Assembly (NCBI RefSeq): GCF_003992675.1
Contig: NZ_RZMZ01000007.1
Location: 62,001 to 126,000 of the forward strand
Length of the DNA stretch: 64,000 bases
Direction of reading: 5' to 3'
DNA from: Flagellimonas marinaquae
GTDB taxonomy: Bacteria; Bacteroidota; Bacteroidia; Flavobacteriales; Flavobacteriaceae
In this document: one piece after another, positions 8,390-17,285 of the stretch
Position numbering within the stretch: position 1 is the first letter of the stretch
How the letters are laid out: the number at the start of each line of letters is the position of its first letter
Made by a program: the position numbers and the translations under genes
Notes under the pieces: generated by a model
The model's input: the letters and a program-made list of their open reading frames with translations, nothing else
Told to the model about the DNA's origin: nothing
The model's database searches: none

Positions 8390-9349
8390 ATGCCACAGCT
8401 GTCTTCCGATTATACACCACCCCTTTTGTTCAAGAATGGCCATTTCGCCACGATTTATTCGGGCATTATCCGTTCGGTAAACGGTGTGGTCCAAAAAAGG
8501 GAGCGAATTACACTCTCAGATGGTGATTTTCTGGATTTGGACTGGAGCGATTCGGTAACCGAGACACAAAAGTTGGTGGTATTGCTACATGGTCTGGAAG
8601 GGGATGCACAACGTCCTTACATTACTGGAAGCGCCAAAATACTCAACCAAAATGGCTATGATGCCTGTGCGGTAAACTATCGTGGGTGCAGTGGTGAGCC
8701 CAATGTAAAGTATCGCTCTTATCATTCGGGGGCAACCGAGGATTTGATCGAAGTTCTGAACCACATCCTCAATACGAGACATTACTCCGAAATCTATTTG
8801 AAAGGATTCAGCTTGGGTGGAAACCTATTGCTCAAATATTTGGGCGAGGGGAACGATGTGCCCAAGGAACTCAAAGGAGCCGTTGCGGTCTCGGTTCCTT
8901 GCAACCTTCATGATTCCTGCAAGCAACTGCTCAGTTCCAAGAACATTTTGTACGCTATAAAATTCAAAGGCAACTTATTGGGCAAACTACGTCAAAAACA
9001 GCAGATGTTCCCTGAAAAAATAAGTGATAACGACATCAAAAGCATAAAGACACTAAAGGATTTTGATGACATCTACACCAGTCAGGCCCATGGCTTTGAA
9101 GATGCCCTGGACTACTACAAAAAATCGAGCTCCCTACAATTTTTACCCCATATTCAAGTGCCGAGCCTCATTATCAATGCCAAGGATGATTCCTTTTTGG
9201 GACCTGAGTGTTATCCCGTAAAGGAAACCGATAAAAACACCAAATTGTTTCTAGAAATGCCTAGCTATGGCGGACATGTGGGTTTTTGGGGCAAGAACAA
9301 TATCACCTATACCGAAAAACGAGCACTGAATTTTTTTGAATCCATTTGA
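8390..9349 (+). CDS. YheT-family alpha/beta hydrolase
   Basis: This 319-residue protein belongs to the COG0429/YheT group of alpha/beta hydrolases. It has HGLEGDAQRPYI at the oxyanion region, the conserved NYRGCSGEPN, the nucleophile elbow GFSLGG (Ser141), an acid in NAKDDSFLG and the histidine in YGGHVGFWG. Substrate unknown; relatives act as esterases. It follows the nitronate monooxygenase gene closely. A small hairpin (9365-9383) follows its stop. Confidence 0.9.
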   Translation: MPQLSSDYTPPLLFKNGHFATIYSGIIRSVNGVVQKRERITLSDGDFLDLDWSDSVTETQKLVVLLHGLEGDAQRPYITGSAKILNQNGYDACAVNYRGCSGEPNVKYRSYHSGATEDLIEVLNHILNTRHYSEIYLKGFSLGGNLLLKYLGEGNDVPKELKGAVAVSVPCNLHDSCKQLLSSKNILYAIKFKGNLLGKLRQKQQMFPEKISDNDIKSIKTLKDFDDIYTSQAHGFEDALDYYKKSSSLQFLPHIQVPSLIINAKDDSFLGPECYPVKETDKNTKLFLEMPSYGGHVGFWGKNNITYTEKRALNFFESI

Positions 9350-9364
9350 ATAGGCCCTAAAGGG

Positions 9365-9383
9365 GTTTTGTGAGGCACAAAAC
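9365..9383. other. Small perfect hairpin after the YheT gene
   Basis: GTTTTGTG (9365-9372) and CACAAAAC (9376-9383) pair perfectly around a 3-nt loop, 15 nt past the YheT stop. There is no T tract on the plus strand, so it is at best a weak terminator. Confidence 0.4.
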
Positions 9384-9460
9384 AAAAAACGCAAGGATTA
9401 TTAGTGGCTAATTACCTATCTTAGTGGTTCAGTTTACACATAAACTTCAATAGAATCAGA

Positions 9461-9940
9461 ATGAAAAAAACGGTAATGGTCTTGGCCTTGGGGGCCATGA
9501 TAGCGAGCTGCGGCGGCAAGAAAGAAGAAAAGAAAGACGGCTTTGAAGTAAGTCGTACCAAAACCGAAGAAGCCAAAACAGTTGAAAAAGAGGGTGTTCC
9601 TGTTGATTTGGACAACAAAGGCGTTGGCCCTATAACCAATATGGAATTCCCGGATGAAATCAACGATGAAATGGCAGCAAGGGGTAAAGCAAAATTTGAG
9701 GCTATCTGCGTGGCCTGCCATATGGTGGACAAACGCATGATAGGTCCTGCACTTAAGGGCGTATATGAAAGAAGGAGTCCGGAATGGGTAATGAACATGA
9801 TTTTGAACCCCGATGGTATGTTGAAGGAAGACCCGATTGCCAAAGCCTTGTTGAAAGAGTACAACAACGCCATTATGCTCAACCAAAACCTCACCGAGGA
9901 TGAGGCAAGGGATGTTGCCGAGTACTTGAGAACACTTTAA
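9461..9940 (+). CDS. c-type cytochrome lipoprotein
   Basis: The 159-residue protein has a lipoprotein signal ending at Cys17 (MIASCGGK), a charged linker, then one haem c site CVACH (Cys83, Cys86, His87). A later methionine (in MNMILNPDGM) is a candidate sixth ligand, and the C-terminal helix NLTEDEARDVAEYLRTL is typical of class I cytochromes c. It is a probable periplasm-facing electron carrier. No oxidase or reductase genes adjoin it, so the partner is unknown. A strong terminator follows directly. Confidence 0.9.
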   Translation: MKKTVMVLALGAMIASCGGKKEEKKDGFEVSRTKTEEAKTVEKEGVPVDLDNKGVGPITNMEFPDEINDEMAARGKAKFEAICVACHMVDKRMIGPALKGVYERRSPEWVMNMILNPDGMLKEDPIAKALLKEYNNAIMLNQNLTEDEARDVAEYLRTL

Positions 9941-9966
9941 ACAAACCAACTCAATTATAGTAAGAG

Positions 9967-10003
9967 AGCTGCTGTTTTCACAATAAAACAGCAGCTTTTT
10001 TTA
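9967..10003 (+). terminator. Rho-independent terminator of the cytochrome c gene
   Basis: A perfect 12-bp stem (AGCTGCTGTTTT at 9967-9978, AAAACAGCAGCT at 9985-9996) with a 6-nt loop is followed by a run of T. Confidence 0.9.
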
Positions 10004-10025
10004 TCTTGATGTAAACTTTTGGAAT

Positions 10026-10733
10026 ATGAAAAAATTAGTGCTCTTTGCTGTTTATTTATCGTTCACAACACTTGTTTCTGCGCAAGGACTTCAGGGTGCA
10101 TGGAATGCCACCGAATCCAATGATATGGGCTCCGAAGTGGAGCATGTCCTTACATTTACCCAAGGCTTTTTTTCGGAAGCTATTTTTCAAAAAGCCGATG
10201 GAAAATTTATAGGCACCAAAGGCGGACACTATTCACTCCATGAGGGAACCATCGAGCTGATTTTCGAATTTTCAACACAAAACCCTGAAATGGTCGGGCA
10301 AACCCAGTCCATCCCTTATTCCGTAGCAAATGATACGTTGGAACTCCACAATAGGACATGGACCCGTATTGATAATGGAACGCCCGGCGACCTATTTGGT
10401 GCATGGTTAATTTCTGGCAGAAAACGGGATGGTCAAATTGTGCAACGTGATACCTCAGGACCACGAAAAACGATGAAGATATTGAGTGGCACCCGTTTTC
10501 AGTGGATTGCCTACAATACCGAAACCAAGGAATTCATGGGAACAGGTGGCGGAACCTATACCACTGTTAATGGCAAGTATACCGAAAACATTGGGTTCTT
10601 TTCCAGGGACGATTCCAGAGTCGGTGCAAGTTTGGAGTTCAATTATGAGCTGAAGGATGGTGACTGGCACCATTCGGGACTAAGTAGCAAAGGAGACCCC
10701 ATTTATGAGGTTTGGAGCCAAAGAAAGCAATAG
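10026..10733 (+). CDS. Exported protein with two lipocalin-like repeats, function unknown
   Basis: The 235-residue product has a signal peptide (cleavage likely after VSAQ). The mature part looks like two similar beta-rich halves, each opening with a GAW motif (LQGAWNATES near residue 25, LFGAWLISGRK near 125) and each with a KFIGT/EFMGTGGGTY strand. This resembles the small lipocalin-like proteins common in Bacteroidota envelopes. No catalytic residues are evident. It probably begins a run of exported-protein genes that continues to 12.7 kb, although about 100 nt separate it from the next gene. Confidence 0.6.
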   Translation: MKKLVLFAVYLSFTTLVSAQGLQGAWNATESNDMGSEVEHVLTFTQGFFSEAIFQKADGKFIGTKGGHYSLHEGTIELIFEFSTQNPEMVGQTQSIPYSVANDTLELHNRTWTRIDNGTPGDLFGAWLISGRKRDGQIVQRDTSGPRKTMKILSGTRFQWIAYNTETKEFMGTGGGTYTTVNGKYTENIGFFSRDDSRVGASLEFNYELKDGDWHHSGLSSKGDPIYEVWSQRKQ

Positions 10734-10831
10734 AAAGTCCTAGTATTTACCCATTTAACAACCTAAAACGTAGGGTAGGTCATTCATTTTTTTAGTATTT
10801 TACTGGAACATTAACCAGTAACTATAATCAA

Positions 10832-11251
10832 ATGAAAACCTCAATCATCCTCTTGTTCTCCGCCATCTTGTTGGCGGCATCCTGCGGAAGTGCCAAATCT
10901 GATGAAGAAGCCCTATATGGCCCCACTTGGGAACTGGAATACATCTCCGGTCCCAGGATTGCCTTTGACGGCCTTTTTCCCAACAAAAAACCACAAATAT
11001 CCTTCAATAAAGAGACAGGCAAGGTAACCGGAACCGACAGTTGTAATGGATACAGGGCCGATTTTGAACTCGTGGAAAACACTATTGCATTTGGCGACCC
11101 CGGACCCACAACCATGATGTTCTGTGGCGGTAGTGAAAGACAATTCTTGCTGATGATGAAAAAAATAGACGGCTACTCCGTGGAGGAGGGAAAACTTAAT
11201 CTTTTGGTCGGTGAGGTACCGATGATGCGATTCAAAAAAGTAAACCCATGA
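10832..11251 (+). CDS. META-domain lipoprotein
   Basis: This 139-residue protein has a lipoprotein signal ending at Cys19 (LLAASCGSAK) and one META domain, as in E. coli HslJ. Diagnostic parts are PTWELEYISG, then GTDSCNGYRADFEL and the final MRFKKV strand. META proteins are linked to stress or antibiotic tolerance in other bacteria; mechanism unknown. The stop overlaps the start of the next META gene by four bases (ATGA), so the pair is co-translated. Confidence 0.85.
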   Translation: MKTSIILLFSAILLAASCGSAKSDEEALYGPTWELEYISGPRIAFDGLFPNKKPQISFNKETGKVTGTDSCNGYRADFELVENTIAFGDPGPTTMMFCGGSERQFLLMMKKIDGYSVEEGKLNLLVGEVPMMRFKKVNP

Positions 11252-12069
11252 AACAAATAATCACTGTAAGCTGTGCTGCATTGCTAATTTTTGGCTGTGT
11301 TGAAAAAAAGAAGGAAACCACATCAGAACCTGAAGCCTCAGAAGTAGCGGCAGACTCCCTTCAATCCAAAGAAACAAAGAGAACAATGGAGCCCATTGCC
11401 ATGAAAATCGACGGAAGCTATTTTAAAGCCACTGGAACCGAACCCTTTTGGGGACTTAAATTTTTTAAGGATAAGGTAGAGCTGCAAACCATGGAAGATA
11501 CCATTACCACGCCTCCATCCGAAGCCATTAAAGCACAGGATGGAAACATCAAAATGTTCCGTATGCAAACAGAGGCCACGCAGATGGATGTCATCATATC
11601 GAACAAGGAATGTACCAATGCCATGTCGGGCGAAGTGTTCCCCTACACCGTAACTGTTTCTTACAAAAGCACCGGGGGAGATGAAACCAAAGTGTACGAG
11701 GGCTGTGGTTCCTATATTACCGATTACAGGCTTCACGATATTTGGGTGCTGGAAGAAATGAACGGCAATGCAGTTTCTAAGGAAGAATTTGGCGGTCGGG
11801 ATGTGCCGAACATGGAAATCAACATTAACAATAATAGATTTTCTGGGTATTCCGGCTGCAACCGAATGACAGGTGGGATTTTTTACGAAGAAGATGTGCT
11901 GCGGTTCACCCAAGTGGCCACTACGCGTATGGCCTGCCCGAACATGGATAAGGAATCAGCGTTTTTGGCAGCCCTGAACAGCAGTACAGCTTATAAAGTG
12001 GAAAATAATCGACTCTACCTTTCCAATGGTTCCGAGGAAAATATGTTGGTGTTAAAAAAAATGGATTGA
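11248..12069 (+). CDS. Two-domain lipoprotein: COG3650-like plus META domain
   Basis: The 273-residue product has a lipoprotein signal ending at Cys17 (LLIFGC). Residues about 50-150 match the COG3650 type of periplasmic domain (FKATGTEPFWGLKF, then CTNAMSGEVFPYTVTVS). Residues about 165-270 are a META domain (DIWVLEEMNGNAVSKEEF, FSGYSGCNRMTGG, TRMACPNM). Fusions or neighbours of these two domains are common in Gram-negative envelopes. It is coupled to the META gene before it and lies only 2 nt before the exported DinB-fold gene. Confidence 0.82.
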   Translation: MKQIITVSCAALLIFGCVEKKKETTSEPEASEVAADSLQSKETKRTMEPIAMKIDGSYFKATGTEPFWGLKFFKDKVELQTMEDTITTPPSEAIKAQDGNIKMFRMQTEATQMDVIISNKECTNAMSGEVFPYTVTVSYKSTGGDETKVYEGCGSYITDYRLHDIWVLEEMNGNAVSKEEFGGRDVPNMEININNNRFSGYSGCNRMTGGIFYEEDVLRFTQVATTRMACPNMDKESAFLAALNSSTAYKVENNRLYLSNGSEENMLVLKKMD

Positions 12070-12071
12070 TT

Positions 12072-12668
12072 ATGCGGAAACGATTCTTTGTGCTCCTTTT
12101 TGTTATTTTGGCTTTCCAAATCAAAATCCAAGCTCAACAAATGGAACTGCCCTATAAACAAATCCCGGACCACCCTACCAATTATAGCCCTGGAAGTCTA
12201 GTTTCCAGGATGATAGATGGGTTGGGATTCCGGTATTACTGGGCAACAGAGGGACTTACCGAAAAGGACTTAACGTACCGACCTTCTGAGGATGGTCGTT
12301 CTGTTTTTGAAACCATGGAGCACATTTACGTGATGTCCAACAATATTTTATTGGCCCCAGATGCCAAGCCGTATGAGAAACCTTCAAACCCCCAAAAGTT
12401 CTCGTATGAAGAACTCCGCTCACTTACCCTGAACAACTTAAAGGCTGCCAGCGAAAAAGTTTTAGGCAAAACTTCTGAAGAAATGGAGCATTTTAAAGTC
12501 ATATTCAAACAGGGAGAGCGAACATCCGAGTTCCCTTATTGGAACATGATCAATGGCATGCTTTCGGATTGCATATACCATACCGGCCAAATTGTATTGA
12601 TGCGGCGAGCCAGCGGTAATCCCCAAAATCCAAATGTGAATGTATTCTTAGGGAAAGCACGGGAGTAG
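12072..12668 (+). CDS. Exported DinB-fold protein
   Basis: From the ATG at 12072 the product is 198 residues and begins with a signal peptide (cleavage likely after IQAQ). The mature protein is a DinB-superfamily bundle: one histidine in VFETMEHIYVMSNNIL and a second in CIYHTGQIVLMRRASG. A TTG two codons upstream would overlap the previous stop and is rejected. It follows the META gene by 2 nt and converges with the SulP gene, the two stops being 3 nt apart. Most DinB-fold proteins are cytosolic, so export is notable. Confidence 0.8.
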   Translation: MRKRFFVLLFVILAFQIKIQAQQMELPYKQIPDHPTNYSPGSLVSRMIDGLGFRYYWATEGLTEKDLTYRPSEDGRSVFETMEHIYVMSNNILLAPDAKPYEKPSNPQKFSYEELRSLTLNNLKAASEKVLGKTSEEMEHFKVIFKQGERTSEFPYWNMINGMLSDCIYHTGQIVLMRRASGNPQNPNVNVFLGKARE

Positions 12669-12671
12669 TTC

Positions 12672-14198
12672 CTAGTTATCCACAACAACCTTATAGGTTG
12701 GATCTTCCAAAACGTTGACTTCGATAATGTCATCAGCATTGGCCAATAAACGCCTACAGTCGCGGCTCAAATGCTTCAAATGCACCTTTTTGCCGACTTT
12801 CCGATAACGCTCGGTCATCTTGTTCACAGCTTCAATGGCGGACATATCGACCAATCTACTTTCAGCAAAGTCGATGACCACTTCTTCGGGGTCTTTCAAC
12901 ACATCAAATTTTTCGGCAAACAAAGTGGTGCTGCCAAAGAACAACGGACCATAGATTTCGTAATGTTTCACGCCTTCGTCATCAATGCTTTTTCTGGCCC
13001 GGATGCGTTTGGCATTGTCCCAAGCAAACACGAGTGCGGAAATAATCACCCCAACCAAAACGGCCAAGGCCAAATTGTGAAGGAACACCGTCACTAAAGT
13101 TACGAGTACCATGACCAAAACATCGGATTTTGGCATACGGCGGAAAGTTTTTAGACTGGCCCACTCAAAGGTGCCCAAAGCCACCATGATCATCAGACCG
13201 GTAAGCGCGGCCATAGGTACTTTTTCAATCAAACTGGAGCCGAACATGATGAATACCAAAAGCATCAAGGCAGCAACAATTCCCGAAAGACGTGCTCTTG
13301 CACCGTTGGAGGTATTGATCAAACTCTGCCCGATCATAGCACAACCACCCATTCCTGAGAAAAGTCCTGAAAGGATATTCGCAGTTCCCTGTGCCACAGC
13401 TTCTTTGTTGCCACGACCGCGTGTTTCGGTAATTTCGTCAATAATATTTAGGGTCAAAAGGCTTTCAATCAAACCAACGCCCGCCATAATGGCTGCGAAG
13501 GGGAATATAATCTGTAACGTTTCCCAAGTGATAGGAAGATCAGGAATATGAAAAGGCGGGAATGTTCCTTGAATGGATGCAATGTCCCCAATGGTTCGTG
13601 TATCCAGTCCTAAGAAAAATACGATTCCGAAAACCAAAAGGATAGCTGCCAAGGAGGCGGGAATCACTTTGGTCAATTTAGGAAGCCCCCAAATTACCAC
13701 CATGGTCAAAAGTACCAAGCCCAAGAAAATGTACAAGGTACTTCCGCTCAACCATTCCCCGTCCACGGTTTGGAATTGGCTCAATTGCGACATGAAAATA
13801 ATCACCGCCAAACCGTTCACAAATCCAAATATCACGGGATGGGGTACCAAGCGCATCAATTTTCCCAACCGAAGCACTCCGGCCAGCAACTGCAAGATCC
13901 CTGCCAGGATTACAGTGGCAAATACATATTCCACCCCATATTGCTGTGCCAAGGTAACAATCACCACAGCCACAGCTCCCGTAGCCCCGGAGATCATTCC
14001 CGGTCTACCGCCAAAAATCGAGGTAACCAATCCCATGACAAAGGCGGCGTACAAACCGGTGAGGGGCGACAATCCTGCAATGAAGGCAAAAGCGATGGCT
14101 TCGGGTACCAAGGCAAGTGCCACGGTAAGGCCCGATAAAATTTCTGTGCGGTAGTTTACTTTTTGGGAAAAATCAAAAAGGTTGAGATACTTTTTCAT
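12672..14198 (-). CDS. SulP-family anion transporter with STAS domain
   Basis: The 508-residue protein has a hydrophobic SulP core of 10-14 helices (residues about 15-390) and a C-terminal cytosolic STAS domain (about 410-505, with VVIDFAESRLVDMSAIEAVN). The sequence ALVPEAIAFAFIAGLSPLTG is the SulP signature near the first helices. Such proteins carry sulfate, bicarbonate or other anions. This paralogue has no carbonic anhydrase next to it, unlike the one at 42.8 kb, so its substrate is open. Single gene, convergent with the exported DinB-fold gene. Confidence 0.9.
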   Translation of the reverse strand: MKKYLNLFDFSQKVNYRTEILSGLTVALALVPEAIAFAFIAGLSPLTGLYAAFVMGLVTSIFGGRPGMISGATGAVAVVIVTLAQQYGVEYVFATVILAGILQLLAGVLRLGKLMRLVPHPVIFGFVNGLAVIIFMSQLSQFQTVDGEWLSGSTLYIFLGLVLLTMVVIWGLPKLTKVIPASLAAILLVFGIVFFLGLDTRTIGDIASIQGTFPPFHIPDLPITWETLQIIFPFAAIMAGVGLIESLLTLNIIDEITETRGRGNKEAVAQGTANILSGLFSGMGGCAMIGQSLINTSNGARARLSGIVAALMLLVFIMFGSSLIEKVPMAALTGLMIMVALGTFEWASLKTFRRMPKSDVLVMVLVTLVTVFLHNLALAVLVGVIISALVFAWDNAKRIRARKSIDDEGVKHYEIYGPLFFGSTTLFAEKFDVLKDPEEVVIDFAESRLVDMSAIEAVNKMTERYRKVGKKVHLKHLSRDCRRLLANADDIIEVNVLEDPTYKVVVDN

Positions 14199-14280
14199 GG
14201 CTTCAATCTTGAAGCGCGCAAAAGTAACATTATTAACTGCAAGACCCTAATCGCACGAAAATTTTTAAGGATTTGATAAT

Positions 14281-15249
14281 CTACCAGTTAGTGAGTCCCA
14301 ATAACTTTTCTCCGAGTGGACTTAATTTGGCAGTATCGTATTTGGTCTGTTCCCATTTTCGAGGATCTCCCGGGAATGCGTAGCCTTCGGGGGCAATTCT
14401 ATTTTTCCATGAATTGATACGCCATTGCCGCATTTCTTCATTGTCTTCCTCTGCGGGCATCATGGAAATGTACTGAGCTATTCGCACTTTGTCGCCAGAT
14501 TTGTTGGGCCGAATACCGTGCGGTTGGGTGCTGTTAAATATCAGCAGGTCTCCAGCTTCCAGCTTTACCTTCACTATTTTGTCCTCCAATCCGGTGACAT
14601 CAGGTTGAAAATGGTCGCGATCTTCGGGCTGGGTCTGCTTCCACGTATCGTAGTTTCGATACAACCACGGGATACATTGAAATCCACCCATGTTTTCATC
14701 CATTTGGTCAGCCAATGCCAATACACCCTGCACATTTTGGGGTTTGGTCTCTGGGTCATAATCCCAATGGATGAAGCCTTTTTTGTTCTCTCCCGGGCGT
14801 TGGGGCATATTGAGGTTGGCGCGATCGATGGTCACCCATAATTTTTCCGTCCCCCAAATGTCCACAAAGGCATCGTACACTTTTGGAGTCTGTCTGTTGT
14901 TCCATAAGTGTTGGTGATTGTACACTTCCACCATTCCCGTTCCCGTAAGCTCTTTCATTTTCATTTCTGCTCTTGGGGGAGCGTACCAGGTGCTTGGATT
15001 GTTAGGATCCTTTTCATCAAATTCCCACAAAAAATCGGCGGTTGCCTTGGCCTGTTCCTTTGGAACGGCATTTTTGATCACGATATATCCATTTTCTATC
15101 CAAAATGCCCAGTCTTCTTCGGAAAGTACTCGTAGTGGTTTGCCGTTGGATCTATCATTGAGCTTTGTTTTACTGCTAGTGGCGGTGGAGGGATTTCCGG
15201 GTATGGCCTCGTGGGCCTTGTTCGCCATTTCTGTACGTTGCTGCATCAT
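14281..15249 (-). CDS. Phytanoyl-CoA dioxygenase (PhyH) family protein
   Basis: The 322-residue protein is a non-haem Fe(II)/2-oxoglutarate oxygenase. The metal triad is visible: H161xD163 in GFIHWDYD, and H244 in TQPHGIRPN with the 2-oxoglutarate-binding Arg247 after it. PhyH relatives hydroxylate many small molecules, so the substrate cannot be read. The adjacent divergent AraC-type regulator suggests substrate-induced expression. Start is one of two adjacent ATGs (15249 or 15246), with a -7 box 30 nt upstream. Confidence 0.85.
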   Translation of the reverse strand: MMQQRTEMANKAHEAIPGNPSTATSSKTKLNDRSNGKPLRVLSEEDWAFWIENGYIVIKNAVPKEQAKATADFLWEFDEKDPNNPSTWYAPPRAEMKMKELTGTGMVEVYNHQHLWNNRQTPKVYDAFVDIWGTEKLWVTIDRANLNMPQRPGENKKGFIHWDYDPETKPQNVQGVLALADQMDENMGGFQCIPWLYRNYDTWKQTQPEDRDHFQPDVTGLEDKIVKVKLEAGDLLIFNSTQPHGIRPNKSGDKVRIAQYISMMPAEEDNEEMRQWRINSWKNRIAPEGYAFPGDPRKWEQTKYDTAKLSPLGEKLLGLTNW

Positions 15250-15279
15250 TCTGCTCTGCTTTATGAATTATGTATCAAT

Positions 15280-15287
15280 CAAAACTA
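15280..15287 (-). promoter_or_regulatory. Probable -7 box for the PhyH gene
   Basis: TAGTTTTG on the minus strand fits TAnnTTTG. Directly upstream lies the inverted repeat GTGGAA (15288-15293) / TTCCAC (15306-15311), a possible operator between the two divergent genes. Confidence 0.4.
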
Positions 15288-15329
15288 GTGGAAGCGCACA
15301 GGGGTTTCCACCCTACCATTGACCAATAT

Positions 15330-15362
15330 TTGAACTATTTTGATTTTTACTTCTTATTTTTG
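15330..15362 (+). promoter_or_regulatory. Probable promoter of the AraC-type gene
   Basis: TTG (15330-15332), a 22-nt spacer and TATTTTTG (15355-15362) fit the Bacteroidota -33/-7 pattern. The ATG follows 20 nt later. Confidence 0.5.
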
Positions 15363-15381
15363 ACAGTATTAAGGCAATAAG

Positions 15382-16224
15382 ATGAAAATCCAATTGGAAA
15401 ACATACAGCCCAACGATAAGAGTTCCTTTCATCTATTGCATAATCCCAAGTTGAACGACCTCTTTTTCTGGCACTTTCATCCGGAGTTTGAACTGGTCTA
15501 TATTGAAGGGGCCAACGGAAAGCGTCATGTAGGACGTCATATTTCGAATTTCAAGGGAAGCGACCTTGTACTGATAGGTTCCAACATTCCCCATTTGAAC
15601 TTTGATCACGGCATCAAAACGGAGTACCACAAGGAGGTTTTGCACATAAGCGCGTCGTTCAAGGAGAAGGTCTTTACCGAAATCCAAGAGCTGGAAGATG
15701 TGTATGGGTTATTGGATAGGTCTCAGCATGGCATCGCTTTTTATGGTGAAACCAAAAAAACAGTGGGTTCCCTAATGAAACAACTGCAGGGCATGAACCG
15801 GTTTGATCAATTGCTGAAAATTCTACAGTTGCTCAAACTGTTGGCCCAGAGTGATGAATATATCCTTTTGCACGACAACCCGATCATCAATAACAAAGCC
15901 AATAAGCAACAAGAACGTTTGCAAAAGGTGTATTCCTATATAGACGAGAACTATTCCAGAAAAATAGCCTTGGAAGATATTGCAGCATCTGTCAATCTGG
16001 GCAAAGAGGCTTTTTGTAGATACTTTAAAAAGAATACGGGGAATACCTTTACCCGTTTTTTGAACCAATATCGCATTACGCAGGCCAAACGAATGTTGTT
16101 GACGGGCAAAAATATTGGAGAAACCTGCTACGAATGCGGGTTTGAAAGCTTGTCCTACTTCAACCGGACGTTTAAAAGGATAAGCGGCGAAAATCCTTCG
16201 GATTACAAGAAAAGAAACCGCTAA
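15382..16224 (+). CDS. AraC-family transcriptional regulator with cupin domain
   Basis: This 280-residue protein has an N-terminal cupin sensor domain (about 20-120: FWHFHPEFELVYIEGANGKR and GSNIPHLNFDHG) and a C-terminal double helix-turn-helix (about 180-278: IALEDIAASVNLGKEAFCRY, then ECGFESLSYFNRTFKRISG, ending NPSDYKK). The sensor resembles those of sugar-responsive AraC regulators. It is divergent from the PhyH gene across 132 nt and is its likely regulator. Confidence 0.9.
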   Translation: MKIQLENIQPNDKSSFHLLHNPKLNDLFFWHFHPEFELVYIEGANGKRHVGRHISNFKGSDLVLIGSNIPHLNFDHGIKTEYHKEVLHISASFKEKVFTEIQELEDVYGLLDRSQHGIAFYGETKKTVGSLMKQLQGMNRFDQLLKILQLLKLLAQSDEYILLHDNPIINNKANKQQERLQKVYSYIDENYSRKIALEDIAASVNLGKEAFCRYFKKNTGNTFTRFLNQYRITQAKRMLLTGKNIGETCYECGFESLSYFNRTFKRISGENPSDYKKRNR

Positions 16225-16265
16225 AAAAAGAACCGCCCCGAGCACATGTGCCCAAGGCGATTCTT
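16223..16265. terminator. Imperfect hairpin between convergent genes
   Basis: AAGAACCGCC (16228-16237) pairs with GGCGATTCTT (16256-16265) with one mismatch, with a further inner GCAC/GTGC pairing. An A tract on the left gives a T run on the minus strand, so it would mainly end the lipoprotein transcript from 17.2 kb. Confidence 0.45.
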
Positions 16266-16320
16266 AACTAAATAACCAACCAAAAAAACTGTTTGTATGG
16301 TCGAACATATTTGTTCTTCC

Positions 16321-17241
16321 TTACATATTCCGTTGACGGGTAACGCTCATTACAGGGTTATTGGTTTTTGAACGTTTTTTACCTGTTCCGTCACTTGATT
16401 TCAAATATTGAATGTATCCTCTTCCCGTGAATTCGTATACCGTTCCGCTGGATACATGGTACAACTCTATGGTACTATCGTTGATAACGTACAACTCAAA
16501 ATAATCATTGCCCAAATAGTCATAATCGAGTGTTAAAGTTTTCAAGGTGGCATCATTGGCCACATCAAACACTTCATAATCGCCTTGGTAGTCCCATTGA
16601 ATGCTGCTCAATGGAATTCCCCTGCTATCGACCGACGACCTGAAATAGCCATCCCCATCGGCAAAAAACTGTAAATAGTTTTCTTCATCAAACTCGTTCA
16701 AGGCACCCACCTCACTGGTAAAGGTTTTCTCCCATACTTGGTACTCCTGTAACAAATAGTGAATGTTATCATAGAACACCCTATCGTAATCAAAATTGTT
16801 CCGTTGATATCCTTCCAAAATATAAGAAGTATCGGAGCGTGGGTCATAGAGCTCCAAGTTATTATTATCCAAAGGGAACACTTCCAACAACCAAAGGTCG
16901 TCCACATCGTGATCAATTTCCACCTGACCGCTAAAAGTGCCGTATGCACCAACATCAATACCCAATCCGTTACCCGTTTTACCCAGACCGGAAAGGTTGT
17001 TGTTGGCATAAACGATGCCCCTATCAAAGGAAATAGTAAACGCGCGTTGCAAAAAGGGCACTTCCCCGCCGCCACGGGTTGCATTAATGTCGATATACCA
17101 AAGGTCATACGATTCCAAAACCAGGGCGGTATTGATAGGTGGCTCAGCAATCAGGTCATCTTCCACAATAACCTCGGTGTAGCAAGAACTGGCCAATACG
17201 CCTATCAGTAAAAATCCAAAGAGTAGTTTTCTATGTTTCAT
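16321..17241 (-). CDS. Flavobacterial lipoprotein of unknown function
   Basis: From the ATG at 17241 the product is 306 residues with a lipoprotein signal ending in LASSC. The mature part is acidic and beta-rich, with repeated Asp/Tyr/Asn-rich strands (YDLWYIDINATRGGGEVPFL, LTLDYDYLGNDYFELYVI). The final 20 residues are basic (GKKRSKTNNPVMSVTRQRNM). I recall relatives in Flavobacteriaceae named nicotinic acid mononucleotide adenyltransferase, but no nucleotidyltransferase motif is visible, so that name looks wrong. The upstream frame to 17322 covers the promoter and is rejected. Confidence 0.7.
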   Translation of the reverse strand: MKHRKLLFGFLLIGVLASSCYTEVIVEDDLIAEPPINTALVLESYDLWYIDINATRGGGEVPFLQRAFTISFDRGIVYANNNLSGLGKTGNGLGIDVGAYGTFSGQVEIDHDVDDLWLLEVFPLDNNNLELYDPRSDTSYILEGYQRNNFDYDRVFYDNIHYLLQEYQVWEKTFTSEVGALNEFDEENYLQFFADGDGYFRSSVDSRGIPLSSIQWDYQGDYEVFDVANDATLKTLTLDYDYLGNDYFELYVINDSTIELYHVSSGTVYEFTGRGYIQYLKSSDGTGKKRSKTNNPVMSVTRQRNM

Positions 17242-17285
17242 AATCGAGGTTTTAAGGTTCCCTATACCTAAACCAAGCAGCGTGC

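Noticed and set aside
13111..13551. Long plus-strand frames opposite the SulP genes
   Set aside because: They are shadows of highly hydrophobic reading frames and have no independent support.
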